A stretch of 64,000 nt of DNA from Pycnopodia helianthoides (GCA_032158295.1 CM063252.1:16021952-16085951), one strand, 5' to 3'; positions 11,401-26,400 are shown, numbered from the stretch's first letter. Notes: generated from the letters alone by a model not told the origin. Numbers and translations: made by a program.

Positions 11401-14400
11401 CAATCTCTCTTATTCTCATTTATGAATACCTTTCCATTAAAAACATCCAGAAACATTTAAAAGTTGGGAACAAAACCCGACAGTTTAGCCTCAGCTCATC
11501 TCGACTCTGCGTTGAATTTTTTAGTTGCACAACCTACCAACTTAAATAAGGCCATGAAATTTGTACGCTCTGTGCAATCATCTGATAGTGCCCTTGTTTG
11601 ACTCAATTTCCTCGGGCCGCCATGTTTACATTGCATGTTTAAACACGGCCATCGTCTCTCAACCAATCAGAATGGATGAACCGTCCAAGGTACTTATGAA
11701 TAATAAATCAAAGCAATCAACAACAACAAATATGAAAAACAAAACCAAACACAGAGAAACAAAACAAATTTACCTTGTAATATTCTTACTGGCATTTCTT
11801 TGTAATAAATATTCTGTTGTGTATGGAAATAAAGGCTTTACTGAAATCAAACTTAATTGAATTGTAGTTTAGGGTATTTTTGACCGCGTGAGGGCGCTTT
11901 CAACAGAAAATTCCCTTGCTTCACAATTACAGTTTTATCTTATTTTGACTGTCTGTATTATATGTTGTTTGCTTGTATCAATGGCCAAATTAACAACAAT
12001 AAAACAACTTTTAAAAGATCGTTTTACATGTTTCGCATCACAAGAATTTGGTCCACACGCCTCATGCAGTCAAAAAAAATTTGCGAACTACACAAATTTG
12101 CGTTGGTGTACAGCGATCATACCTGAAAAAGAATCGACACCACCTCGTATTGGAAAGAGCAGAAACCATCTTGTACATATTCCTTCTGAAAAATAAAAGT
12201 TACATTTAATACATAACAGATTATTTTCTCCTTAATATTTTAACTTAAGTCTGCTCTTCATCAGAACATAACCCACAATGCCCAGTAATACTACTACTAA
12301 TAATTCATTACATTTCTAGTGCGCCCTCTCCATTTGAGGATGTTCGAAGGTGCATTCATCTCTAAAACCATAATAATAATGAAACAAAAAGCTAAAATGG
12401 ATTGGTCTACACAAGGCCATATCAATTACCAGATGTGTATTGATGTAGGAGGTGAGGTGTTCGATCGCCGACCTGGATGGAATCTGCCACAGACAGTCCA
12501 CGAGGAGTAGATGTGGCTGTAGACACTGTATCACCCTGTAGACAATTATTCATTCATTTTACACATTTAGGCTAAATATTTATTTTAAAATATGCTTAGC
12601 GTCCTGCCTTTTTGAAGAAAGGAAGGAGGAAGGCCTTTTTTTCTCAAAAAATGGCTGCCTGACACATTTTTTTTAAGACAACGGGCCAAGCTTTTTTTCA
12701 AGATGGTTGTCAACTTGCCTGCCATTGGTTTCAAAATGTCATGAAAAATATGTCCCGTCTGAAGTAAAGCCCTGTGCTAGAAAATTGTCCCCCAAACTCA
12801 ATTTCTTATTTCAACATGCCAAATCAAAATAACCATGATGTGATACGGAATCCCTGAAAGAGTGCATATATATATATTTGAGTTTTCAGTAAAGACTTTT
12901 GTAAGATTGATCCTGGAAAATTTGAAACAAAAAAGTGATGTCAACCGCCAATAAATAAATAATACCAGAACAGAATAACCAAATATTAAAATAATCTCAT
13001 AATCTAAAACAAATTTGATTTGGGATCAAAATTAGCAGGTGTCAGTCGTTGATTACAATATATTTGCTCAGTTTGAGAATGTCTTAAGAGAAACAGGAAG
13101 CTTACATCATTTGGTTAGAAACTTCCAGCGCCATTGCTGGCCCAGTCTTCTGATCAGACAGATTCTTCAGTCTGGTTTCCAACTCTCTGAGTAGCCATGA
13201 ACAATCTGTGTCCGTGCCTGGTTGAGATGTCCCCTTCTGGAGGGATGTGGACCAGACTAAAAGAAGTTCCTATAATGAGCAACAAAACAATATGTAGAAA
13301 CGGATTCCATTTTTGTTAATTGGTTGAATGAAAACTGTTACATATGGCACTCCATATGATTGAACTTTGACATGAATAGACTGCACTCTCTAATAATGTC
13401 AGCCTCAATTCATAACATGGTGTCAGAAGAGGGATACGAACCCACGCCTCCAAACTGTGGCCATGCCAAAATAAACAACTTTGAGCAAGAACTACATGAA
13501 CTTAAGTCCAAGTACAGATGTGGAATTAGTCTTAAGTGAAAGGCCACTCTTCAGTATCACGCTCTTTAAACCAGTTCAAACATTCACACAGTCACTGATT
13601 CAAACCCGTTCCGGTTCAAACCGGTTTTAACCAGTTTAAACTATAGACAAAATAGAGAAACTGCCAACATAGGGCGAGATAGGTTGTTAGTTCCATTCCC
13701 GCTCTAGTCAAATGTTCTTTGTTCAACCCCAAATTACTTCAAATTTACCCAGTCAGTTTCCCTTGTGGTTTCTTACTTGACATTTAACTCTGAGAAAAAC
13801 TTAGTCTTTGAAGAAGAAGTCAAATTATTTAACTTTTCTTGCAAAAAAACCTCTAAGAAAAACTGAATCAATGCAACACCTACAGGCTTCTGGTAATCAG
13901 TGGAGCCAGTTTGTGTGGAGTGGGCGTGGCTTACAAAGAGCTATATAAGAACTGTTTATTCTTATTATTATCATTATTATTACTTTGCAAAATACCTGCA
14001 AGAGTTGAATGATATCCCTGCCCAGTCCACAACTTATTCTGCCCGACTCTAGCACGGGATGGCCTTGTCTGGCCCTGTGAGGGCACTGTTGTACACTCCT
14101 GCAGGAAGGCTCACTACCGTAGTCTAGTACAGCATTCAGGATCTTTGAGCAGGCCGTTCTGTAAGCGCCGGATGGATTCGTTCCTTCGGCGGAGTGCATG
14201 AGATGAGGGAGGAAGCTGTTGTACATGACCCAGTGATGATAACTCGTTCTATGTAGAACAATGTTTTAATTACCAACAGCTATACATAAGATATGAAAAA
14301 AAACCTAAAAGATGCAGACAGCCTTGGTAATAATGGTTTGGCCGGTTTAGCTTATACTTGAATTGGCGGCTACAGCTGTTGCTAAGGGTGTTGCTAAGAA

Positions 14401-17400
14401 TGTCCTATACTTCGATGTATGATGACATGACGATCCAGCTGTAGCCAGAGCCAAAAGCCGTCAATTCAGACACGGCCTAAGCTTCTAGTAATTTTAGGTG
14501 CAGGATCCAATTTCATGGCTCTCCTACCATGGAAGTGTGCTATAAGGTGCAGGTTGCATGGTGGAGATACAATCTAGAAAGGTTTGAGGTAACACCATGT
14601 TCATGAGTAGGATTTGAAACTTTGCATGGTGGGGATACAATCTACATGTAGTAAGGTCTGCAGTAACACCATGTACATGAGTAGGATTTGAAACTTTGCA
14701 TGGTGGGGATACAATCTAGTAAGGTTTGCTGTAATACCATGTACATGAGTAGGATTTGAAACTTTGCATGGTGGAGATGCAATCTAGTAAGGTTTGCTGT
14801 AACACCATGTACATGAGTAGGATTGGAAACTTTGCATGGTGGGGATACAATCTAGTGAGGTTTGCTGTAACACCATGTTCATGAGTAGGATTTGAAACTT
14901 TGCATGGTGGGGATACAATCTAGTAAGGTTTGCTGTAACACCATGTACATGAGTAGGATTTGAAACTTTGCATGGTGGAGATGCAATCTAGTAAGGTTTG
15001 CTGTAACACCATGTACATGAGTAGGATTGGAAACTTTGCATGGTGGGGATACAATCTAGTGAGGTTTGCTGTAACACCATGTTCATGAGTAGGATTTGAA
15101 ACTTTGCATGGTGGGGATACAATCTACATGAGAGTAAGGTCTGCAGTAACACCATGTACATGAGTAGGATTTGAAACTTTGCATGGTGGGGATACAATCT
15201 AGTAAGGTTTGCTGTAACACCATGTACATGAGTAGGATTTGAAACTTTGCATGGTGGGGATACAATCTAGTAAGGTTTGCTGTAACACCATGTACATGAG
15301 TAGGATTTGAAACTTTGCATGGTGGGATACTATCTAGTAAGGCTTGCAGTAACACCATGCACATGAAATCTCTCTCTGAGTTGCAGTGGCTGAAAAGAAC
15401 TGGCAGTGTAACAACCACATCAATCGCATTTGACTAATTCAAGTTTCACTAAAAATGTGACCATGAGAAATGTTTTTCACAGGAAGGTTGTATGGTACAT
15501 GTGTGTCAATGTAAACTAGAAGTTGGAAAAAAATTACTCTTCCAAAAAAACGACTAAAGTACTTTCCCTTTAAACCTAACCTTAGCTTTCAACACAGATA
15601 TGTAAATATCGCACACCTACTTAATTCTACTTGGGTGACTCGTGGCTTACCTTTGGTATTCAGTGAGATAATCTTGACAGGAATGAACCCTCAGCTCTAC
15701 CTCCAGCCACTCATCCAAGGTAAGCTGCAACAAATAAGAGAGGATTATGTTTCACCGCAAACAGACGAATCACAATGTTTAGGGTCTTTTAAAGGGGGGC
15801 ATTCATAAAAATAAACGTTTTAAAATGTCCATCTTTTTTTCAATCACGGCTCAAATCACGGCTCAAAACACTTTTCAAATCACGGCTCCCGAAAGTACAT
15901 GTAGCTGCTTTGTGCGCACACTTACTTGTTCACAATATTTGAGCACTTCAAGGGCGCTGAAGATGCGGGTGACAAAAAGGAAAGTATTTTTGAAATGATA
16001 CCACTTCAAAAAAATCATGTTTTTACACAGCCATCCTGAACTGCATACCGTCACAAGATGAAGGGGGTTGGGGGGGACCAGTGATCTATGAATCGACCAC
16101 AGGCCTTATTGAATTGTGACACAAATATATGCACATATGCAAATTAGTCAATTGCCGGGTTTACAAGTAAGCAAGGAATGCTGGGAAAAAATGGTGAGGG
16201 GGAGTTTGATCACCCAATGGGCCCCCCTCTTCTGGAGAAGTACTTATCAACAGTTTTTATGCATTTTTAGTAACATGTGTATAATTTGTAGCAATTTTCT
16301 TGGTGAAATTGTGGTGGTTTTGAGAAGAAATCTTCTCATCAGAACCAACACAGCTCACCCAGAGATTAATCACACGGTGCCTTCCCGAACCTCACCTGAC
16401 AATTAAATTCTGTTTAAAAGCAGCTCTGTGATATTGGAACCCCCCGAACATACCTGGTGTTTTCTTGGCAGACAACCTTGGAAGCCAGACGAGCTCGAGC
16501 TATCCGACTGTGAGGAAGACGCGACGGTATTTTCAGCCATGTTTGTCCCGCCCCACACAGGAGCACTCGGAGTCGACGAGCTGCCTCTTGGAAGCGAGGT
16601 AAACTGCTTCCGGGGCTGCAAGTAACAAAACTACCCCAAAGAAACAGGACAGGAAAAATGTTGGATGCATATGAGTACAATAACACGTAATGCAATAGTT
16701 ACATACTGAACACAATATATAAAATCTATTCGAACTTGCAAAGGTTAGCTGCAAAGCATAAGCGTCCTATATTTATCAATATAGGAATCCTATATTAAAT
16801 TTTGGAGTGTACGAACAGTAAACAATGCAAAAATAAAGTATGACTCGTGACAAGTGTGTTCCACCAATCAAATGACAAGGATCTGTAAGTGCGGTATATA
16901 CAAACGTGGATAAGATTTTATTCTGCATGTCATTGGAGTGGCTCCTAAGTGACTGTGTGAACTCAAGAGAGATGGTCCGTGTTAGTTACCATGGTGATCT
17001 GCTAACAGAAAAAGGTTCATGAGTCAAATAAGTACCTGGTTTTAACTTTTCCCATTGGATTTAAGGACTCTCTTTGTTTTGTCACATTGATAAACAAAAA
17101 TGCTTGTTCTGCAAACATGGTAAATACAAATTTCCAGACAGAAGGACAGTTATCATTAAAAAAGCTGAACTTTTGTTTTAAAAGATTTGAGACTTTCATC
17201 CATTTTGTTACTATATTAGTTTGAAATGTTCTTGGTTAACTTTGATTGAAAGTGTAGTTTTTTTTAAACTTATACACTTATGTAAATCCAATGGGAAAAG
17301 TTAAAACCAGGTACTCGTTATAATTATTGAACACACCCAGTCAACCTTTTTGTGCTACCTACACTAACAAATCTTTCAAAACTAGCAAATATATTCAGGA

Positions 17401-20400
17401 GAAATTACCTTCTGCTTCAACGAAAAAGGGACAATGTCATTACTCTTTGCTTTGAGGTCACCAGAAAGGCTCTCTAATACCGCTGTACAGAATCTGGTGG
17501 AATAATGGAATAGGATCAGCCACATTGTGATGGGTATTAGAGAGAGTATGGCAGTATCAAAGCAGGGGCTGCACCACGTTAAAGACACTGGACACCTTTG
17601 GTAATTGTCAAAGACCAGTCTTCTCACTTGGTGTATCTCAACATATGAACAGACCTGTTAAAATTTGAATTCAATTGGTCATCGAAGTTGCGAGATAATA
17701 ATGGAAGAAAAAACACCCTTGTCACACAAAGTTGTGTGCTTTCATGCAGATGCTTGATTTCGAGACCTCACGCGTCAGGTCTCAATATCAATTCAAATAT
17801 TTTACTGAGAAATTACTTCTTTCTCAAAAACTACGTTACTTCAGAGGGAGCCGTTTGTCACAATGTTTTATACTATCAACAGCTCTTCATTGCTCGTTAC
17901 CAAGTAAGTTTTTATGCTAACAGTTATTTTGAGTAATTACCAATAGTGTCCAGTGCCTTTAAAGTATTAGGCCAAGTGAACAAAAAACACCGGTTGATCA
18001 TCCCTGCCCTCACCTTTTTTTTGTAAAGCCGCATCCTTTTTTAACAACATTGTTCGTTTAATTTTTGCCCCCAAAAGACTTTCTGCATGTATTTTTACCT
18101 CATCTTGGCACTGTTCTTTCCACGATTTCTTTCGACACACACACAAAATAAGGCCATTTGTAATATAGCTGTAGTTTTGTCCATACTCACCCTCCATATT
18201 CAATCCCCATGAGCGATATTCTTCGAAAGAAAAGCTCGGCAGTTAACAGCGGCGTAACTAAGAGGGGGGGGGGGGCACGTGCTCCCCTAATTAATGTCAT
18301 TGCCCCCCAAATAAACCATATGCATTATGCACAAGCGCCATTGAAAAAAATGTACTGCAATGCATCTTGGGAAACCAAGTAGAGTTAACAAATAAATCAA
18401 GCTGCCAAGATGGGAGCCATGTTGTAGTTTACATGAAACAATGCCAGGTTTTCTAGTTGTGTACCGCATTGCTTCAAAATCGGCGTGCCATGATGGTCGC
18501 CGATGTTGCTCGGACTCAGATTTCAACCGGAATCGTTTTCCCGCCAATCATGCGCATTGAGATATGCGTATGGCCTATTGATGTAATTAACAATTTGCGC
18601 ACTCTACTTTAACATTGATAGTGAGGCTCCGTGGGCTGCTTTCAGATTGAAAGTGAGGCTTTCAGTGCTATAAATAGTGTTCAAGTTCAGATCAGGAGAG
18701 GCAGTGCAGGCCGATTTTTGCTAGATCATTAGCAGTGTCAAATTTCAAAATTGGTTACCTCAATGTTAACTCCATTGCGCGGCCACTGCGGTGCTGCAAT
18801 TCTCTGCTAATGAGGTTGAGCAGAGAAAAACGGTCTGGTCCCTCCTCCTCCTCCTCCTCCTCCTTAAGCATGCCATCATGAGTCTGAAGCTTGACATCGG
18901 GTAACCTCTTACCCAGGGCACTCATATGTACCAGGAGAACGGCGAGACTTATGACGTGGTCCTCGGACATGTCGGATAAAGTTTCATCCTAAGAAGGAAA
19001 ATCAATTCAACAATTTGAGAATGAAAACATCTCCCCTTTTCACAGAGACTGGCCAAAATGCCTTTTATGAACAAACATTGCGGACCAATTCTATACCCAA
19101 CCTCTACCCTCACAGGTACATATTTATACCTCTGGGTGAAGAGAAGCAATTATAGCAAAGCATCTTGCTCAAGTGTCATGACCGGGATTTGAACCCACAA
19201 CCCAATGACTTAACCAACAGAGCTTGAAATCCGATGCTCGAAACCGCTCGGCCATGACACCCTACGACATGAAGATTGTCAGCATGTCAAACCACCTGCA
19301 GCTGCTGGTGGGTTAAATTGACAACACACCTGGTGACAAATGAGGGTGAACAGCCGGTGATACAAGGGGTGATGGAGGCTCCCCTGGGCTGCCAACAAAG
19401 AGCTGAAATGTGCAGCCAGAGGTGCGGGCTGACGTTGATGACGGACCATCATTGTATACGTCTTGCAGTAACAGCCGAGTAGCAGATCTGTGACCTGAAA
19501 GGAAAGGAAATGACCACCATCAACTGCAGCATTCTTATGAGGAGCAAAAAGCTCCAAATGAACTGCGGTGCAGATTTTCAGGCCTCAGGCCTTGCACTCA
19601 AGCTTTTTTTTGTAAAGTAGCCCACTGGGACTGTGCCTTATACTTCTCTCCAGGAAGTTTTATTAGCATAAATTCTAAACATATATTGTCATAACGTATC
19701 TTTCGGATGTATTAATGGTAGTGATCACAACAACTTCAATGGCCAAATGAAGTTACATTCATACACTCACAGGGCAAGTTGAGAAGTGGTGTTTACTAGC
19801 CCGTAGCAGTTTTTACCAGACAATGTACGCCGGGCTAGTGTGACGGGTGAGCCCTACAAGTAGCGTGCCCGTTTGGGCGACTCTAGTCACTGACATTATA
19901 TTGACCAAATATAGAATCTGGTATTTCTTAACGACAGAAGAAAAGAAGAAAGATTACAGGTTAAAATCAAGAGGGCCAATCATACATTTTTCTGTGATTT
20001 GACCCCAGGGCATGGCCAGTACTATAGCAGTTGTGTGAAACATCTGCATGGGGGTTCTTGCAAATGAAAGAACAAGCCCAACACCGGATCGTTGCAACCA
20101 ATGTAAACATTTCCCTTCAAGTTTTGGCAGCTTACCTTCATTAAAAGTGGCAGTGTGGAGGTCATTTCTTGGATGTCTATTAAAATGAAATCCGGATTGT
20201 CCCTAGGTGCTAGGTCACTCAACAAAGCGGTAACTTTTCCCGATATTAGGGACAGTTTATCTGCTATTTCTGCAATAGAACAAAAAAGAGGTAAATTCCA
20301 TCTTCTCGTGTATTGTAATTGAAGCAACAAGAATACACAGTTCTTATATAGCACTTTATCACACCTGAGAGTGTCTCTCACAGAGCTCATTTTATATTTT

Positions 20401-23400
20401 GTCTACAAGGTATGTGGAGCCATGTCTGAACTATAAGACCCATTTATTTACATAGCACCATAGAACTGTTTACAAGGTTCTGTGGGGGCCATCTGCAGCC
20501 AACCATACCAGAAAACACCGGGCCAAACCCCCTTCTCTTAATGATAAGTGTCCTGGTTTCTTTTGCGTGCATTACACAACACCTGCAACCTACAGCTTTA
20601 TGTCCCATCCGAAGGACAAAGCAATAATGACCAAGTGATCTTGCTTTAGGACACAAGATGTCAAGACCGGGACTCAAACCCACACTCTGCTGATCAGAAA
20701 CACCAGAACTTGAGCATGGTGCTGTGAAGCAAAAATAGCTCTTGGCAAAATCATCTGCTAAGCAGAGCATAGCAAGGAACCATAAAAATCTACGCGTTAG
20801 TTTGGCTGTATGGTAGTCTGTTTCTGTGCTAAGCACTTTTTGTCGTGCTTATAACAGCTCTAGAAATTCGGCCCAGGATTTCTTCTGGACCTGTGTTGGG
20901 CAGGTGTAATCTTGGAGGCCATCTACCTGCATTACTACTGGCTTCCGTTGCGTCTTTCGTCAGAAGTTCTCGCTGTAACGCATCCAAAAGTTCCTTCAGA
21001 CGATCCATGGGGTCGAAGGTCATATCATCCATATCCTCACTTGACACACCTAGATATTGAACAAGTTCACAACACAAACTCAGATCTAATATAATAACAG
21101 TATTCATAATCATAGGTTCTTATAGGGCGCACAAATCCTTGGCACCAGATCAAGGCGCTGCGAAGATGGAACATGAGTTAGAATGGATACAGTTCAGTTT
21201 TGAACTGTTTCATACATAAATGTAGCAGCTAGAGGTAGAAGATCAGATTTTGTAGAGAAGATTGCTCCAAAGGCGGGGGCCAATACAACCAAAGGCACCT
21301 CGGCCAACAGATTTGGATCAGTATTCAAGGCGAGTGGATCTGAGTCTAATGTCACGGTGACAAAATGATATGAGCTTTGAAAAGGTAAGATGGAGCTTGG
21401 GAGTGGATGGATTTCCAGATGATGATCATAATAATAATAATAATAATAATAATAACTAGTTCTTATTAAGCGCATTTTACAATTAACGTATCAATGCGCT
21501 TTACATTAGTGCCCTGATTATTGGGCCAATAGCATTCCTGGGGGGGGGGGGAGGGAGGGGGAGGGGGGGTGGTGTTCTATCAAGGTTGGAGGACACGTGA
21601 AGCCACTATCTCATCCCTAACCGTATGTTGGCTTCAAGATTACTCACCTTCAAGAAGCATGTTGAGTTCCTGCTGGCAAAGGAGGGGGGGGGGGAGGTGT
21701 TCTATTAAGGCTGGAGGACGCTTGAAGCCACCAACTCATCCCTAACCGTAGGCCTACTTTGGTTTCATTATTACTCACCTTCGAGAAGCATACTGAGTTC
21801 CTGCTGGCAGGCAGCTGTGTACCTCTCGTACATGGCCGAAGGAAGTTTTCCAGTGCTAAAAACAAAAATAAGAGCACTGCAGAGATAACTTTGGACTCTG
21901 ATATTTGAAATTTTCTAAAGCTGTTACGCCTGAGAGTACTGTTTTTTCTAAAAGTTTACTGTAATACGGGTTCTAATAAAGTGCACTGTAACCTAGTGGC
22001 TATATCGTGGAGCTTAATATTCCTCAAGCTTTCTAAACTCCCTGGGGAGCATACAACCTCTGAGCTGTTTATATTAGCACTGAGATGGTTAATGCAATAT
22101 AATACCGTCTCAGCCCTCACATGTTCCCATTCAACACCTGGGTGAAGAGAAGCAATTTATGGTTAAGTGTCTTGCTTAAGGACACAGCTGTCATACTGTC
22201 ACGACCAGGATTCAAACCCACACCCTGATGACTAGGCCGTCAGAACTTGAGTCTGGTGCGCTTGAACCACTTGGCCACCAGCACACGCCTTTATGACTGT
22301 TCCATGGCAAGACCGAATTGGGCACCTCGCTTGTCATTTCCCCAAAGCATAATTTGTTGAGACAGAAGGTAATGACCAGTGTACCTTTTTATTGCATCTA
22401 TGAGTTTCATCTTGCTGTCTGGTACATCCGGTAGCTGGAGAAATAAGAAAAATCAAGGTTACGTTAGCTCCATATCAGGGACCAAACTCAATCACTACTT
22501 CTGATAAAATCTCTAGACTCTACAATCTGGACTCCGAACTGAACTCTTCGCACAGATTGTGAAGATAACAATAATCTTCTCAAAGCACATGTACCACCAA
22601 AATCACTCATAATCTTAAATGGTGATAGCGAAGCACAAGAGCTACCAACTAGGGAGGAAGATTAGTGCTATATTGACGAACTATTGACAGAATGTTGGCC
22701 GTCAGCCGAAGTCTACAGCTTTTTATTTGTTAGACTTTGAAAACGACTCTTGGTTGAAACATCGTCATGACGTTAAAAATTTGTCCAGCATTTTAAATTC
22801 ACTCATCACGAACTTAAAAAAATTAAAATTTATTAAGCGCATTTCCAAAAAGACCAATGCGCTTTACTGATATAAAGAAAAAATGGGTCTCTACATTCAT
22901 TTTTGAGGACGTCCGATCGCTCTGTCCAAACACCTGTTAACCCTTTCAGCCCCAAGTTCTTTTGACATAAACAACCGCTGGAGCCCACGTTCTTTGACCA
23001 CTCAAGCGTGAAGCACACTTCCTCACACAACAGGAAGCTGGTGTTCAAAGTTTGATTTTACAAACTCTATTATTACCTTGAAGATTTTATTTTAGAGCAT
23101 AATTAGTAATAAAAATAGTATTACTTATTGAATTTCCTTTCATATAATTCAAAAATCATTGAAATCAGCCAAACAATGTCCAAGTTCTTGGTCTTTGTTT
23201 CCTCAGGGTGTTCTGAAAACCCAACACTTTTTTGCACACAACCTTATGGCGCTCCGTAGGTGTTTTGCATTTCGGATCTTTCTACTCTAATTTGAAGCAA
23301 TTGCAAAATAACAACCCTATTTTATTTTACCGTCACTGGAAAGATCCGATCTCTCTCTTTCCAATGATGGTAAGCTTGGGTATGGAGGGTGAACATGGAC

Positions 23401-26400
23401 AAAACTACAGCTTTTTAACAAATGGCCTTTGTGCCCAGGCTTGAGTGCTTTGTTGTGTGTTATCTTGGGCGACTATAGTTGCCCTTGGGGCTCAAGCAGG
23501 GTATAGTGCACAGTCGACTATAGTCGCCCTTGGGGCTGAAAGGGTTAAAGTCCTCGGTTTCAACGGGTAGACACACCCACACACACCCCTCAAAGATGAA
23601 CTGCTAAATATTTACCATTCTTGGAGATAAGAGTGTAGGTAGGAACTCTCCGATGTAATATGAACGTCTAAAATTTCTGCAATACAAATTGAACAGAAAT
23701 TAAGGCAGGTATGTCTTGAGAACAAACCAATTTTGTTTTTTAACTTTCTATCACTAACATGAGTTAGACATAATACAAATTTTGTTAAAAGGCAATTCTG
23801 CAATTTGCGTTTTTTAACCAGTTTACACTTCGGATGACGTGTTTATCTGCAAAACTTATTCGGACATCAGACTCAACGCCTCCAACAACTTAGGTTTTTC
23901 CTTGTTTTTTTTTTGCCGCCAGCCGGAAGGCTGACGTTTATATCCACCCAGACTTTCAAGTGTATAGCGTGCACAGGCAGGCACCTACTGTGATACGCTT
24001 TGTTTCACCTGTACAAAGAGCGACAACAGGCTCTGGAAAAAATGCATTGTAAAATCCCTTTCTGGGGGTTATTGTGTAACATTTGTTATGTGAATCGCAT
24101 TGAGTGGCTTCTCAATTTTCTCACACAACAACATCAACTCCCGGAGTTAATTGTGAGAACCTTTGTTGTCTTTCCTTTGTCAATTGTCCGGGTTTCATTG
24201 TGGCAAGATATTTTCAAAAGAAAATGATTACTCAATTAAGCTAAAAAAAAGACATTGTTTGTAAACACCAATGCTATATAAACCCTATTATTATTATTAA
24301 CATTAACTCTTTTGAGAGGAATGATGCCTCTGAAAAGAGCCAGTAGTATAGTTTTGAAATTTCGGACAGTACATGTACAGTCACGAGCTCAGAAGATACA
24401 AGACACCGGTTTATACAAGGTTTTTCACTGGTCCCAAACTGTCACATGCGTGTTTCTATGTCTTAAAAAAAATGGTAGATACGAGCATGGTCATTGCGAG
24501 AACACGGGTAATACGAGGTATTTTAACGGTCCCAAAATGTATTGTTTTTCATACTTTTGTAGCGTGATTTGGAAATATTGTTGTGTAACAAAAGCTTATC
24601 GTTCAGTTAAGGTTCGGAATATAAATTCTTGTTGCCAAGCTATTTATCGGATCGGACTAGCTGTACAGCTCTGTTCGATCTGAACACCAGAAACACTTCG
24701 CTGGTAACCTATGCTTGACTCGAATGCTACTTCCCTTGCACACTGCTTCTTGCACACTGAGAAGCGTCTCTGAAAGAAACGCTTCTCAGATCCGAATTTT
24801 GGGGGAATAAAAAGTGATACATATTTTCCATAACCCTATTACTTTGAAGTTAAAAGTTTCTCAAAATTCATTATACTACCAAAAGCTGCTGTACATTAAT
24901 TTTCAGAGTCATTACCAAACGTATACTGTACCATTAAGAGCATCTGAAGATCATACTGTTTAAAGTCGAAACCACAACAACGGCTCTTTTCAGAGCCAAC
25001 AGTCTTCCAATAAAAGTTAAACACATGGTTGCACAATTAAAAGTTTACTAGTATAATTCACTTCCTAAGTTTACTAGTATAAGTGACTTCCTATAAAGGT
25101 TAAACTACCGCAAAATGCTCACAAATCCCGCCACTTCTCCTGTTTTCGGACCAGTTACCTTGACTTCAAGACCTCCAGAGGTATGCGGCCCGTCTTCTCA
25201 AATGCAGTTACCGATCTTTCAACATCTTCCACTGCCGCCTGGTTCCCCGTCTGAAAAAACAAACATGTGGAACATAAGTTACAACTTTAATGTTTTTCAC
25301 AAGGGAAACATGTTTTTTGCTTTTATGCTAAGTACAGTCCAGTAAACAAAATTACGAGACAAATTTAAGGATTTGCATACAAACATTGGATGCATACGAG
25401 TACAATAAAGCAGAATATATTCACAAGGTGAAATCTGGACTGTTCCATTTCACACGGCCTTGCCTCATGAAATGGAATCGTCCAGATTTCAACAAGTAAT
25501 TATATTCTGCTAAATGAAATGAACAAAATACATTCCATATTTTTGTTTTATACCTCACACACAGATCCTTGTCATTTAATATTTTTACACAATTTTTGTT
25601 TCAACATATAATACTCAGTTTTGAACAACTTATTTCTTATTTCAACAATAAGGTATTAAACGGCTGATAAAGACATAGACGGAGCTTTTTAAGACCAGTT
25701 GGCTTCAGCGCATTTGACGTTCATAGCCATACGTGCGTGCTAATAACACGTCAAACAGTCAATACATACATGTACAATACTCAATGTAAACTCTATTAGT
25801 ATGCACAAAGCATACAAACATCCTATAACTATTACTATAGGACGCCTATATTAGTTTTGGTATGTCTTAAACATGGCAAATAAAGCATGAGACATGACAG
25901 AAGTTCCACCAATCAAATGACAAGGCTCTCTAAGTGCAATATACAATATTAATTATCACAAAACATTGATTAAAAGTTTCAGTCATTTGAGATAGCAATA
26001 TTCTTTAGTCTGGTTCTTGAGCAGTAATTTTGTGACCAAACAAGACAGTGTATCAGACAAAATTAAGACTGACAGAACTAATTAATTACCAAGCTAAAAG
26101 TAATTTCCGGTCCCTGATACTGGAAACTAATATCCATATCATCTTGCTCCAACGTAAATATCAAAAAAGGCAATCAAGTGTGAATAATTTCCCACTCTTT
26201 CCAAAGCTGTCAATATCAATTATTGCAACTATAGCTAAAATAAACCAGTTTAGATGAGATTTTGTGTCAAGCACTGCAGCACAGGATTCATACGATTAGA
26301 ACAACTGCAAGGTTTCAAGCCACAACAACGTGAAGTCAAGGTGTGTCACTGCCAACTAATAAACCACAAGGCAAACTGCTCAGATTTTACCTTTGGAGAC

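Noticed and set aside
14545..15361. CRISPR-like array
   Set aside because: Repeats are contiguous 68-bp units without unique spacers, in an animal intron.
15083..15418. Minus-strand open frames of about 70-110 codons with repeating HAKFQILLMY
   Set aside because: They are translations of the 68-bp minisatellite.
24312..24683. 123-codon plus-strand open frame
   Set aside because: No recognisable domain, no signal of conservation, and it lies in a FANCA intron next to repeat fragments.
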